From a virus: DNA of 23,818 bases. The stretch lies in the IMG/VR virus record IMGVR_UViG_3300009537_000179, positions 1 to 23,818 of that record; one strand, 5' to 3'. The first letter of the stretch is position 1; the number at the start of each line of letters is the position of its first letter. The notes under the pieces are model-generated. The model made no database searches. It saw nothing but the letters and a program-made list of their open reading frames with translations, and was not told the DNA's origin. Shown here piece by piece: positions 12,528 through 20,291 of this stretch. A program made the translations under genes and the position numbers.

Positions 12528-13004
12528 ATGGGAGCAAAGGAATTGGCCGAAAAGAAGGCTGCAGAGGTTACAGGAAGTGGAAAAACGGTCCAAGAGATGC
12601 AAAAGGACCTGGAAATTGTGGAACGGACAACGGGACCGTCCGGAGCCGTTCCCTTTACCCCCAAAGCACAGCTTTTGGATGCCAGTGACACGCAGGCAAA
12701 GCATCCTGACAAGCGGCTGCGGTGGGGGAACGTAGGAAACAAGGAGAAGATGGACCTGCGGGTGGCTCAGGGGTATGAGCGTGTGCCTGCAGCAGAAGGG
12801 GGCCGTCAAGTGGGCAACCTTGCGTTGATTGGGATCTCAAAAACCGAATATCAGAAGCGGGTACGAGACCAAGAGCAGCGCAACAAGGATCGTCTGAACG
12901 CGCACAAGACAGAAGTAGAGCAGATGGCTGAAGGGGTGGCGAGAGAATTGCGCGATCGTCACGGTATTCATGTTAGTGCAGAGAACATCATCATTCGAGA
13001 GTAG
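12528..13004 (+). CDS. Head-associated protein of unknown function
   Basis: The 158-aa product starts at the ATG at 12528, with AAGGAG eight bases upstream. It has a helical first part, a middle beginning HPDKRLRWGNVGNKEKMDLR and continuing to an AQGYERVPAAEGG segment, and a long basic-acidic helix (YQKRVRDQEQRNKDRLNAHK) towards the C-terminus. The KRLRW, AQGYE and EGG pattern recurs in small proteins between scaffold and capsid genes of other phages, as I recall, with no established role. It may be a minor head or assembly protein. It is followed by another small head gene nine bases later. Confidence 0.6.
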   Translation: MGAKELAEKKAAEVTGSGKTVQEMQKDLEIVERTTGPSGAVPFTPKAQLLDASDTQAKHPDKRLRWGNVGNKEKMDLRVAQGYERVPAAEGGRQVGNLALIGISKTEYQKRVRDQEQRNKDRLNAHKTEVEQMAEGVARELRDRHGIHVSAENIIIRE

Positions 13005-13013
13005 GAGGGACAC

Positions 13014-13505
13014 ATGCCCAGTAGTTTTCCCGCCTACGTCACCAGACGCATTGATGATTCTCAGGTGGAGGAGTATACCCCTTCGCAAGTAACCAATGAG
13101 AATCTGCTTGTCGGCGATCTGGCGGTGTGGGACGATGCGAATGACTGGGTGGAACGATCAGGGGCTGATCCAGCGGCAGGAACGATTGTCGGTATCTCAG
13201 AAGTGAACTCTGAGGCCGCTCGCGTTCTGACGCCCAACGGAAAGATTCCTATTCGTACACTCAGTCCGAGTACGGTTGTAGCGATGGCGAGCGCGACAGA
13301 TTATGTCGAGGCGACTCATCGGCAGAAGGAGTATGGCATCACACGGACTTCGGGCCGGTGGCTGGTGGACGTTGCAAAAACCGGAGGCGATGCCCGTGTT
13401 CTTGTAGTGGATGGTGTGGTCGCTAGTTTCGGTCCAGGTCAGAGTAACATCTGGTTCGTGAAGTTCCTGGCCGAGTTCCTCGCCAACGATGGCATCGACT
13501 CTTAA
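13014..13505 (+). CDS. Capsid decoration protein candidate
   Basis: The 163-aa product is beta-rich: LLVGDLAVWDDANDWVERSG, GTIVGISEVNSEAARVL, and a C-terminal region with GGDARVLVVDGVVASFG. The position, immediately upstream of the major capsid gene, and a fold of short strands suggest a head decoration or cement protein that stabilises the shell. GGAGGG lies five bases before the ATG. It is preceded by a small head protein and followed, 12 bases after its stop, by the capsid gene. No motif proves decoration, and some phages have other small head proteins here. Confidence 0.55.
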   Translation: MPSSFPAYVTRRIDDSQVEEYTPSQVTNENLLVGDLAVWDDANDWVERSGADPAAGTIVGISEVNSEAARVLTPNGKIPIRTLSPSTVVAMASATDYVEATHRQKEYGITRTSGRWLVDVAKTGGDARVLVVDGVVASFGPGQSNIWFVKFLAEFLANDGIDS

Positions 13506-13517
13506 AGGAGGCAGTCA

Positions 13518-14417
13518 ATGACTATGGTCAGAGGCGCCTTCTCTAATCTGTTGGCGCCAGGGTATCGGAAAATCGTCTTCGAGACATACAAGGAACGGGC
13601 TGTTGAGGGCAAAGCCTTGGTGAACTCGAATACGTCGAAGAGAGCGTATGAGGAAGACTTCCCCATTGCTGGCTTCGGTACGTTGCTGACCAAGGTGGAG
13701 GGTGGATCGGTCAGCTACCAGGATGCTTTGCAGGGCACCGTGAAGCGGTACACCTGGTCCACATACGGCCTGGGCTTCAGGATCACCCAGGAGATGATGG
13801 AAGATGACTTGTACGGGGTGATGGGGGGCCGGATGTCCAAGGCCCTCGGACGATCTGCCAGGAACAACATGGAGATCGTGATGCATGCTCCGTACAACAA
13901 CGCCTTCAACACGGCCTTCCCAGGCTTCGTTGCAGGTGAGTCATTGGCTTCAACTTCCCATGCGCTACTGCGTGGGGGCACGTTGGCCAACCGTCCTGCT
14001 GTTGACACAGACTTCGATCTGTTGTCATTGCAGGCGGCGTTGGAGCACTTCCACAACCTGACCGATGAATCGGGCATTCCAGTGGTGTACATCCCTCGGA
14101 TGGTCGTTCACTCGATCGGGGATCACTGGCTGGTGTCACAGATTCTGAAGTCTCAGTATCTGCCTGGTGGTCAACAGAACGACATCAACCAGGTCGCGCA
14201 GGAAGGCCTGCGTCCCCATCTGTCGCACTACCTGACAGACAGTGACGCATGGTTCGTGGTAGCGGATAACCATGATGTGAACTACTTCGACCGTCGTGCT
14301 GCGACATTCACCAACAGTGACGACTTCCACACGGGAGACGCGCTGTTCAAACTGACTCGAAGGAATGGGTCAGGTTGGGGTGACTGGCGTGGAATCTACG
14401 GTAGTCAGGGGATCTAA
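13518..14417 (+). CDS. Major capsid protein
   Basis: The 299-aa product is the likely shell protein. It begins with FSNLLAPGYRKIVFETYKE, followed by EEDFPIAGFGTLLTKVEGG, then YGLGFRITQEMMEDDLYGVM with a run of residues leading into a long helix; this FxITxEMxEDDLYG segment is characteristic of gpT/F-like HK97-fold capsids. The C-terminal half is beta-rich, ending FKLTRRNGSGWGDWRGIYGS. AAAGGAGG, the strongest kind of SD in this window, precedes the ATG, as expected for the most abundant virion protein. Length is normal for the family. It follows scaffold and decoration candidates in the standard order. Confidence 0.85.
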   Translation: MTMVRGAFSNLLAPGYRKIVFETYKERAVEGKALVNSNTSKRAYEEDFPIAGFGTLLTKVEGGSVSYQDALQGTVKRYTWSTYGLGFRITQEMMEDDLYGVMGGRMSKALGRSARNNMEIVMHAPYNNAFNTAFPGFVAGESLASTSHALLRGGTLANRPAVDTDFDLLSLQAALEHFHNLTDESGIPVVYIPRMVVHSIGDHWLVSQILKSQYLPGGQQNDINQVAQEGLRPHLSHYLTDSDAWFVVADNHDVNYFDRRAATFTNSDDFHTGDALFKLTRRNGSGWGDWRGIYGSQGI

Positions 14418-14419
14418 TC

Positions 14420-15076
14420 ATGCCGCTGCCTACTGGTTACATCTCAAACCGCTCACTGAACTCGCGGCGTGGTCGTAAGATCGACTGCTCTGCGATCATT
14501 CATGACTCGTGGGTAGACCCGATAGCTAGTGATGACAACGGCATCAGTGTCAGCCATTTGGGCGCTGGTGCAGCCGGAACTCGTGACCAGACTATCGGTG
14601 GAGCTTTGGCAAGTGGGGGAGTGGCCAGGATGGACTACCCCAGGAACGTGGTCATCACCGTCACACATTCTTCATCCGTTGTTGCAATGTCAGGGACGAT
14701 TTATGGAACTGACAAGTTTGGCAACACGATGACGGAAGCATGGTCTGTGACGGCAACGGGAACCTCGAAGGTCTTTACAGGTAAGAAGGCCTTCTGGACC
14801 GTCACGAGGATCAGTGAGACCGTGGCTGCTGATGCAAGCGCAAATTCCATCATAAGTGGCACTGGTGATGTTCTTGGTCTGAGTTCGCCATTGTCGGTAG
14901 CGTCAGCATTGAAGGAACGTGTGGCAGGTTCTGTGGTCACAAATGGAACTTTTGTTGCAGCGAGTACTGCTGCGTCAGCAGATCCACATGGAACCTATGC
15001 ACCCAATACCGTACCAGATGGCGTGAATGACTACGATGTGTGGTTCATTAGCGATTATCCGGAGCAGTCACGGTAA
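14420..15076 (+). CDS. Beta-rich virion protein next to capsid gene
   Basis: The 218-aa product opens MPLPTGYISNRSLNSRRG, then becomes mostly beta: RNVVITVTHSSSVVAMSGTI, EAWSVTATGTSKVFTG and a final NDYDVWFISDYPEQSR. The VVAMSGTIYGTDKFG, EAWSVTATGTSKV and FVAASTAASADPHGTYAPN pattern is one I associate with phage structural proteins of unknown detail. It starts two bases after the capsid stop. The next ATG overlaps its TAA (TAATG). It may be a head surface or neck protein. No enzyme motif is present. Confidence 0.65.
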   Translation: MPLPTGYISNRSLNSRRGRKIDCSAIIHDSWVDPIASDDNGISVSHLGAGAAGTRDQTIGGALASGGVARMDYPRNVVITVTHSSSVVAMSGTIYGTDKFGNTMTEAWSVTATGTSKVFTGKKAFWTVTRISETVAADASANSIISGTGDVLGLSSPLSVASALKERVAGSVVTNGTFVAASTAASADPHGTYAPNTVPDGVNDYDVWFISDYPEQSR

Positions 15077-15351
15077 TGGGTGCGATTCGTCTGGCTTTGG
15101 TGGCGTGTAAGGAAGCAACAATCGGTCCTTGGATTGTCGCTAAGGGCAACGAATTGCGCGTGAAGGTATCACGGTTGGCTGAAGGAGAATGTGTCAGGAT
15201 CGAGATGGAAGGTGGGCATGCCACTGAACTTCAAGAGCCTGGCACATTCCTCCTGACGCCTATGACAAAAAAGAATCGTTATCGCGTCGTGAAGGAGACG
15301 AACGGCTGCGAGCATCCGATGCCTACAACAGTGGAAGTGATCTATGGCTGA
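15076..15351 (+). CDS. Small beta-rich hypothetical protein
   Basis: The 91-aa product consists of short strands (IRLALVACKEATIGPW; ELRVKVSRLAEGECVRIEME; GTFLLTPMTKKNRYRVVKE) and ends MPTTVEVIYG. It looks like an Ig-like or jelly-roll domain with three cysteines. The ATG at 15076 shares a base with the previous TAA, and its TGA overlaps the next gene by eight bases, so it is embedded in a chain of coupled structural genes. A single-domain appendage on the head or tail is plausible. I do not recognise a family. Confidence 0.6.
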   Translation: MGAIRLALVACKEATIGPWIVAKGNELRVKVSRLAEGECVRIEMEGGHATELQEPGTFLLTPMTKKNRYRVVKETNGCEHPMPTTVEVIYG

Positions 15352-16396
15352 TGGCGTCCTGTTTATAGAAGGGTGGGAGACGGACACCACTGCGTCGGTG
15401 TGGGAGGACGTGTCAGGGATGTTTGGGCAGGCGAACATCATTCACTCTGACCATGCTCGCACAGGTGCGTATGGGTATGGAGTAGTGGGGTCAGGATATG
15501 CCCAAGCCCAAAGTCCCTTATGGGTGCCAACCAACTTTATCACCCTTGGCTTTGCTTTTCGATGGAAAGGTCAAGGTGGTGGCACCACGGGGGATGGCAT
15601 ATTTGAGCTTCGTGGGCCAGGAGATGTTGTGCATGTGACAGGATACTTTAATACACAGAATGTGTGGGGATTGAAGCGGCCTGACGGCACGTTCATCTGG
15701 TCTACAAGGACGTTGGACTACAATGCTTGGTACTACATCGAAGTGCAGACGTTCATTCACAACTCTGTAGGATCTATGGCGTTGCGGATCAATGGAGGAC
15801 CGGACATCTCCGTAACTGGTGTTGATACGGCAGGAGGAAGTCAGGCATCCAACTGGTACTGCAACCAAATCTTTCTTGGTCGATTTGATGGATTCTTGGC
15901 AGGCCAAGGGCCAACTGATTACGCCTTTGATGACATCTATGTGAGGGATGCCAACGTCAATGCAGGATTTTTTGGTGACGTTGAGGTGCTTGGACTAGGA
16001 TTGGAAGATGATAGCGTCATTCAGTTCTCGCGGTCAGGTGGGACGAAGAACTACGAGAACGTGGACGATCCAACGCCTGACGAGGATGCGACATACGTCT
16101 TTACTAATGTGGACGGGCATCAGGACCTCTACGTTGTGGCTGACTCGGTATTTGCAGGTACCATTCATGCGGTGCAGTTGGTGGCAAGGACGAGAAAGAC
16201 AGCCACACAGATTTGGACAATCAACACAGCAATCAAGTTGGGTGTAACGACTTCGTATGGAACGACACGATACATGGCCTACCCAACGTATGAGACACTG
16301 CAGCCAGATGTGTTTGGTGATGCGCCAGGGAGTAGTGGCTGGACTCTATCGCAACTCAATGCGATGGTGGTGGGCTTCAAAGTCAACACGCCGTAG
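15344..16396 (+). CDS. Lectin-like virion protein, paralogue A
   Basis: The 350-aa product starts MADGVLFIEGWET. Residues about 1-205 look like a concanavalin/laminin-G jelly roll: GFAFRWKG, YYIEVQTFIHN, SMALRINGG and YAFDDIYVRD are the usual strand patterns, ending in the DDIYVRD signature. The second part (about 212-350) is a separate domain with the pattern DEDATYV, GHQDLY, AVQLVARTRKT and PGSSGWTLSQLNAM. It is paralogous to the next gene along its length. Such domains bind sugars or serve as virion appendages. The ATG overlaps the upstream stop by eight bases. Confidence 0.65.
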   Translation: MADGVLFIEGWETDTTASVWEDVSGMFGQANIIHSDHARTGAYGYGVVGSGYAQAQSPLWVPTNFITLGFAFRWKGQGGGTTGDGIFELRGPGDVVHVTGYFNTQNVWGLKRPDGTFIWSTRTLDYNAWYYIEVQTFIHNSVGSMALRINGGPDISVTGVDTAGGSQASNWYCNQIFLGRFDGFLAGQGPTDYAFDDIYVRDANVNAGFFGDVEVLGLGLEDDSVIQFSRSGGTKNYENVDDPTPDEDATYVFTNVDGHQDLYVVADSVFAGTIHAVQLVARTRKTATQIWTINTAIKLGVTTSYGTTRYMAYPTYETLQPDVFGDAPGSSGWTLSQLNAMVVGFKVNTP

Positions 16397-16404
16397 GAGG
16401 ACGC

Positions 16405-17424
16405 ATGGCGAGTGGTGTGTTGTTTGCGACGGGACTTGACTGGCAACCGAATGGCGTGAATTTCCTTCCGTCTAACTGGACGGGTGGAAATGTCAATCAG
16501 TTGAATACCTCGTTTAGGGTTGGTCCGTTTGGAAAGGGGATGCGGGTCTTCGATACGACCAATGGACCCTATAAGACGGTGACTGGAGGCCCCTACACTC
16601 ACGTCGTATTGCAGTTTGCATTTAAGATGGACACGGGCGTTGGAGGAACGAACAATTGGATTGAGTTTCTGACGAACAACGCTACGACAATTCAGTTCAA
16701 TATGCGTGTCCTGTCAGATGGAACGATTGAGGCCAGAAGGGGATCGACGGTAGTGGCATCGTCTGCTGCAGGAGTAGTAGCGGCAGCAAGTACAGAGTAT
16801 ACAATTGAGATTCGGCTGCTGGTGGATGACACGGTAGGAGAGGTCGAAGTTCTATTGGATGGTGTTCAAGTGTTGGTAGGGACGGGATTGGACACGAAGG
16901 ATACGGCCTTTGTAGGATGTACAGGGTTTAGAGTTCAGAATCCTGTCAACGGCTGGAACATGGATGACATCATCTTCCGAGATTGGTCGGTGATTTCTTC
17001 GTTCATTGGCTTCCATGTCGTGCGGCCCTTTATGCCAGATGGTGCGGGAGACGCGACTGACTTCACACCGAGTGCAGGAGCCAACTGGGCAGCAGTGGAT
17101 GAAGTTGCAACAGATGACGATTCTACGTATGTGGAGTCAGCAACGGTAGGACACAAAGACCTCTACAACATTGCCACAACGGGATTCACGTCAGCGTCGG
17201 TGTTGGCTGTGCAGGTGCATCACATTGCGCGAAAGACAGATGGTGTCCTTCGAGAGATTCGACCACTGTTGAAACATGGAGCCACTGAGTTAGCTGGAGC
17301 AACTGTGGCGCTTGGAACAAGTTATTCCCGCACGTCAGAGTTGTTTGATGATGTGCCTGGTGGATCAGGGTGGACGTTGGCACAGGTTGAAGCACTGCAA
17401 GTGGGGCAGGAAGTTGTTACATGA
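16405..17424 (+). CDS. Lectin-like virion protein, paralogue B
   Basis: The 339-aa product has the same layout as its upstream neighbour: MASGVLFATG start, jelly-roll half with VVLQFAFKMDTG and TIEIRLLVDDTVGEVEVLLD, a WNMDDIIFRD signature, then the second domain with DDDSTYVESATVGHKDLYN, AVQVHHIARKTDG and PGGSGWTLAQVEALQVG. The lectin halves have diverged in loops more than the second domains. This fits duplication followed by change in ligand binding. GGAGG lies just before the ATG. The gene overlaps the next one (ATGA). Confidence 0.65.
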   Translation: MASGVLFATGLDWQPNGVNFLPSNWTGGNVNQLNTSFRVGPFGKGMRVFDTTNGPYKTVTGGPYTHVVLQFAFKMDTGVGGTNNWIEFLTNNATTIQFNMRVLSDGTIEARRGSTVVASSAAGVVAAASTEYTIEIRLLVDDTVGEVEVLLDGVQVLVGTGLDTKDTAFVGCTGFRVQNPVNGWNMDDIIFRDWSVISSFIGFHVVRPFMPDGAGDATDFTPSAGANWAAVDEVATDDDSTYVESATVGHKDLYNIATTGFTSASVLAVQVHHIARKTDGVLREIRPLLKHGATELAGATVALGTSYSRTSELFDDVPGGSGWTLAQVEALQVGQEVVT

Positions 17425-18023
17425 CCAGTCGCGTTACCCAGGTCGTCCCCGAGACGCTGGTTCAAGATACGGGTGGTGCATCACGAGTTACCCAAGTCGT
17501 TCCCGAGGTTTTGGTTAAGGACTTTGGATTTGGTCGTGTCACAGTTGAGCAGGTGCAGTTTGCAGGAACAGTGGATGATGGTGAGTCGAGAGTTTCGCAG
17601 GAACAGATCAGCTTTCTTGGACGGGATGTTCCTGGTGAGTCAAGAGTTACGCAAGAGCATGTGCAGTTTGGCGGGAATGCGGTACCAGGGTATGCTCGCG
17701 TTACCTGGTTGTCTTTGCAGGCGATGGTGGAGCGGGTTACGACGCCAGGACCAGACCTTCCTGGTGAACCAACGGAGTTGCCATGTATTTGTGTAGGACT
17801 GTCCTCCCTAGACGTTGCGTGTATGGGCGTGACGGCAACGCAGATGAATTGCAAGCCAGTAACAGCAACGCCAGTCGCTGTGTGTGTTGGAGTGGCTCCA
17901 CAAGCATCTGTGTGTGGTCCTGCCTCCGGCCCAGGAGTACCGATACCGGGACCGGACATTCCAATCAGTTTTGGGAACGTGACGATGTTGCATGTGCAGG
18001 TGCTAGTTGAACGAACACCTTAG
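17421..18023 (+). CDS. Repeat protein: 18-residue beta repeats plus cysteine ladder
   Basis: The 200-aa product contains at least six repeats starting at residues 4, 22, 39, 57, 75 and 93, each with R-V-T/S-Q/V then alternating hydrophobic residues and a turn. A further copy (NVTMLHVQVLVER) closes the chain. Repeats one and two are almost identical at DNA level (54-base period). Between them and the end lies a region with cysteines at 122, 124, 134, 144, 155 and 165, spaced about ten residues. Similar RVTQ repeat proteins occur among phage tail genes, as I recall. The cysteines may form a disulfide ladder or bind metal. A fibrous beta structure in the virion is likely. Confidence 0.6.
   Translation: MTSRVTQVVPETLVQDTGGASRVTQVVPEVLVKDFGFGRVTVEQVQFAGTVDDGESRVSQEQISFLGRDVPGESRVTQEHVQFGGNAVPGYARVTWLSLQAMVERVTTPGPDLPGEPTELPCICVGLSSLDVACMGVTATQMNCKPVTATPVAVCVGVAPQASVCGPASGPGVPIPGPDIPISFGNVTMLHVQVLVERTP
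17430..17745 (+). repeat. Tandem repeats of about 54 bases in the RVTQ protein gene
   Basis: Units begin at 17430, 17484, 17535, 17589, 17643 and 17697 (periods 54, 51, 54, 54, 54). Units one and two share GTTACCCA, GTCGT and CCCGAG strings; later units are related mainly at protein level. The pattern points to successive unit duplication with a recent event at the 5' end. Confidence 0.7.
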
Positions 18024-18032
18024 GAGTCTGTG

Positions 18033-18710
18033 ATGCCTAATCTTGGTGTCTTGAAGGGACGGTTGCGGAGGCAGATTGGTAATCCATCGACAGAGGATGT
18101 GTCAGATGGTGCGTTGCGCGAACACTTCAATGTTGCCTATCGAGATTTGGTCAACAAGTATCGCTTCCATTTGGGACGGAAGATCTGTCGGTTTGATACG
18201 GTGGACGGTGTTACACGGTACACCTTGTGGGACGATGTGGCAGCCATCCTTCGGGTGAGGAACAACACAACCGAGCGGAAGCTGATCAAGCTGGACCATA
18301 GGCGTCGGTATGAGTTGACGGGCATCACTGGGCCTGAACTGCAAAAGGGTGCGCCAACACACTACATCCGGTATCGGGATTGGATTGAGGTGCTGCCGAT
18401 TCCTGACGGGGTGTATGAGATCGAAGTGTTCTTCAAGATGCAGATCGCAGATCTGGTGGATGATGTCGATGTTCCGGTGATTCCGGAGTCGTGGCATCAA
18501 GGGATCGTGCGGTTGGCCAGGATGATCTACTATGAAGAAGAAGGTGATGAGGACAAGGCCATCATCGCAAACAACAGCTTCGAGCGGTGGGTGGCACGGC
18601 AGCCGATCGAGGTGGATGAGGAGAAGATTGACTTCGACTCGGGTGTGTACGTGCCGACGTTGGATGGGAGTGATGGCGAGGCCCGTCTCGACTTTGACCA
18701 TTCACCGTGA
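18033..18710 (+). CDS. Head-to-tail adaptor (gp4-like)
   Basis: The 225-aa product matches the adaptor proteins that ring the portal in P22- and T7-like phages: an N-terminal helical part (MPNLGVLKGRLRRQIGNPST, then AYRDLVNKYRFHL), strands around THYIRYRDWIEVLPIPDGVY, the segment ADLVDDVDVPVIPESWHQGI, and a final helix and acidic tail. The IPE-WH motif followed by a helix with EEEGDEDKA is typical. It attaches to the portal after packaging and seals the exit with the nozzle protein. The ATG at 18033 has GGAG six bases upstream; GTG 18030 is in frame. Assigned by pattern, fairly sure. Confidence 0.75.
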   Translation: MPNLGVLKGRLRRQIGNPSTEDVSDGALREHFNVAYRDLVNKYRFHLGRKICRFDTVDGVTRYTLWDDVAAILRVRNNTTERKLIKLDHRRRYELTGITGPELQKGAPTHYIRYRDWIEVLPIPDGVYEIEVFFKMQIADLVDDVDVPVIPESWHQGIVRLARMIYYEEEGDEDKAIIANNSFERWVARQPIEVDEEKIDFDSGVYVPTLDGSDGEARLDFDHSP

Positions 18711-18716
18711 TGACTG

Positions 18717-19118
18717 ATGCCCGTTCCAGTTAACCTCCGTTGGTTTAAGCCGTGGGAGTTCAACCATCCTGAGTTGGTGAACACCAAGGCAGCATGGTTG
18801 CTCGATGAGATTCGACAGCAGTTTGGCCGACCAATTGTGATCACCGATGATGCACGGATCATTGGTCAGCCCCTGCCACCAGGGGCGTCGGGAAACAGTC
18901 TCCACTTTCGGGGTCAGGCGTTTGATCTCAGGATTCGGAATTGGTCGCGGGAAGAGTTGTGGTACTTCGTGACGGTGGTGCAGACGATTGCTCATGGGCT
19001 GCCTCAGGCTGAAGCGGGAGTGGAATTGGAATTGGTGTGGTCCCGAACAGACAAACATGCCCATGTGGGCTTCTTCTTTGATGGTCGGCCTAATCGGCTG
19101 ATCATCGCGGGGGAGTAG
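18717..19118 (+). CDS. M15-type peptidase, endolysin candidate
   Basis: The 133-aa product has the M15 zinc peptidase signature: SLHFRGQAFDLRI, giving H63 and D70 as zinc ligands in the S-x-H-x-x-G-x-A-x-D pattern, and DKHAHVGFF (H114 and H116). This family includes D-Ala-D-Ala carboxypeptidases and phage endolysins such as T5 and A500 types, which cut peptidoglycan cross-links. A probable WFKPWEF start precedes the fold. Length is normal for a single-domain lysin. It is followed at once by an Rz-like gene, supporting a lysis role. It lies between the adaptor and nozzle genes, not with the holin candidates. A structural or morphogenetic role is the alternative. Confidence 0.8.
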   Translation: MPVPVNLRWFKPWEFNHPELVNTKAAWLLDEIRQQFGRPIVITDDARIIGQPLPPGASGNSLHFRGQAFDLRIRNWSREELWYFVTVVQTIAHGLPQAEAGVELELVWSRTDKHAHVGFFFDGRPNRLIIAGE

Positions 19119-19696
19119 TGTGGCAGTCGTGGGTACGCAAGTATTGGTGGGGGCCAGTTGCGGTCATCTTCTTGATGGTGTGGATGGCACAGCACGACAA
19201 GGTGGTGAAGTATCGTGCGCTGTCCGAGCAGAGGATTGAAGAGGTGCAAGAAGCGATAGCGATTGTTCGTCGGGCTGACTCGGCGATGCAGGCTCGGGAT
19301 TCGGCAGCCGTGGAGACACGGAAGGCCTTCCAGGCTGAGATCCAGCATCTGCGAATGGAAGGTGCCCAGGCCAGGCTTCGGACGAACGAGGCCATTGATA
19401 GCCTTGCTGAGACGCTCACGGAGTCCCAGCGGGAGCAGTTGGCCCAAGTGGTTGCGGGATTCGAGGATCAGTTGGCTGCAAAGGATGATGAAATCTCGAT
19501 CATGCGGATGGACCTTCAATTGGCACAGACACAAATCGCGGAGAAGGATAGTGTGTTGAAGGCCTATCGGGCCAATACCGACTCGCTAGTGCGGGTGTGG
19601 TTGAGGGCTGAGAGGGCTGGCAGGCCAACAATGATTGACCAAGTGAAACATGCATTGCCTGTGGTGTTCGCCGTGGGTGTGTTGATCTTTAAGTAA
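19118..19696 (+). CDS. Rz-like inner-membrane spanin candidate
   Basis: The 192-aa product starts at a GTG overlapping the endolysin stop (TAGTG). A short basic start leads to a membrane span (about 8-24, WWGPVAVIFLMVWMAQ), then a long coiled-coil region (about 30-160) with Glu, Gln, Ala and Leu repeats, and a C-terminal hydrophobic run (ALPVVFAVGVLIFK). N-terminal anchor plus periplasmic coiled coil is the i-spanin design used to fuse inner and outer membranes. The second hydrophobic end is unusual; it suggests a single-protein u-spanin-like or hairpin arrangement. I found no o-spanin lipoprotein in another frame. Confidence is moderate. Confidence 0.6.
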   Translation: MWQSWVRKYWWGPVAVIFLMVWMAQHDKVVKYRALSEQRIEEVQEAIAIVRRADSAMQARDSAAVETRKAFQAEIQHLRMEGAQARLRTNEAIDSLAETLTESQREQLAQVVAGFEDQLAAKDDEISIMRMDLQLAQTQIAEKDSVLKAYRANTDSLVRVWLRAERAGRPTMIDQVKHALPVVFAVGVLIFK

Positions 19697-19714
19697 TCTG
19701 ACTAGGAGACGACA

Positions 19715-20290
19715 GTGGCACATCCTCCGTGGGACGAAACTGCACCAGCAGGGACAGCGCCAGCAAATACAATAGACGACATCATTCGTGGCCTGAAGGG
19801 TGAGATTCGGGAGCGGATGGATGACATCGTGGTGGACTGGACGGATGATCCAGTAGAGGTAAAGCCGCAGTCTATTTTGCGAACTGGATTAATCTTAATT
19901 CTTGGTCCCTATGGAATGCAGACCGAGGACGACGAAGACAATGCCCAGTGGCCGCAAGGCAAATTCAATAATGCGGGCTCTACACCCAAAAACTCGCGTA
20001 TGAATATTCCTGTACAATCAGGGTGGAAGATTACCAAAATTGAGTTGATGGTAGATCGAGGATCTTCGTCCTCCCTGGATTTAGGGATATTCAAAGGCGA
20101 ATTTTTGGTGTCTAATAGCTATCAGAGCATTGGAACACTTAATGTAACGGCTGCTGGCAATCAGATCGTCACACTGTTTACGGGAACTGAAACTGTTTCC
20201 GGTAATCAGTTTTACTGGATTGAAATAAAAGGTCAAGCAAGTAGTAGCTGGTTCTTCTATGGAGCCAAGATTTACTACGACGAGGTATAG
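19715..20290 (+). CDS. Tail accessory protein: conserved anchor plus variable domain
   Basis: The 191-aa product begins AHPPWDETAPAGTAPANTID and DIIRGLKGEIRERMDD, an N-terminal pattern found in many phage tail accessory proteins (W-E-T-P-x-GT, then I-R-x-L-K). The GTG start has GGAG just upstream. After about residue 50 the chain turns into a beta domain (MNIPVQSGWKITKIELMVDR, FYWIEIKGQASSSWFF) and the DNA becomes clearly more AT-rich, with codons such as TTA, ATA and AAT. This suggests that a conserved anchor was joined to a swapped distal domain, common in receptor-binding parts. It lies next to the nozzle gene. The exact function is unknown. Confidence 0.55.
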   Translation: MAHPPWDETAPAGTAPANTIDDIIRGLKGEIRERMDDIVVDWTDDPVEVKPQSILRTGLILILGPYGMQTEDDEDNAQWPQGKFNNAGSTPKNSRMNIPVQSGWKITKIELMVDRGSSSSLDLGIFKGEFLVSNSYQSIGTLNVTAAGNQIVTLFTGTETVSGNQFYWIEIKGQASSSWFFYGAKIYYDEV

Positions 20291-20291
20291 G

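Noticed and set aside
18102-18701. A 199-codon minus-strand open frame opposite the adaptor gene
   Set aside because: Shadow of the adaptor frame with no ribosome site and no recognisable domain.
19263-19559. A plus-strand frame nested in the spanin gene as a possible Rz1 (o-spanin)
   Set aside because: No lipobox or signal peptide. It is Arg/Ser-rich shadow sequence.
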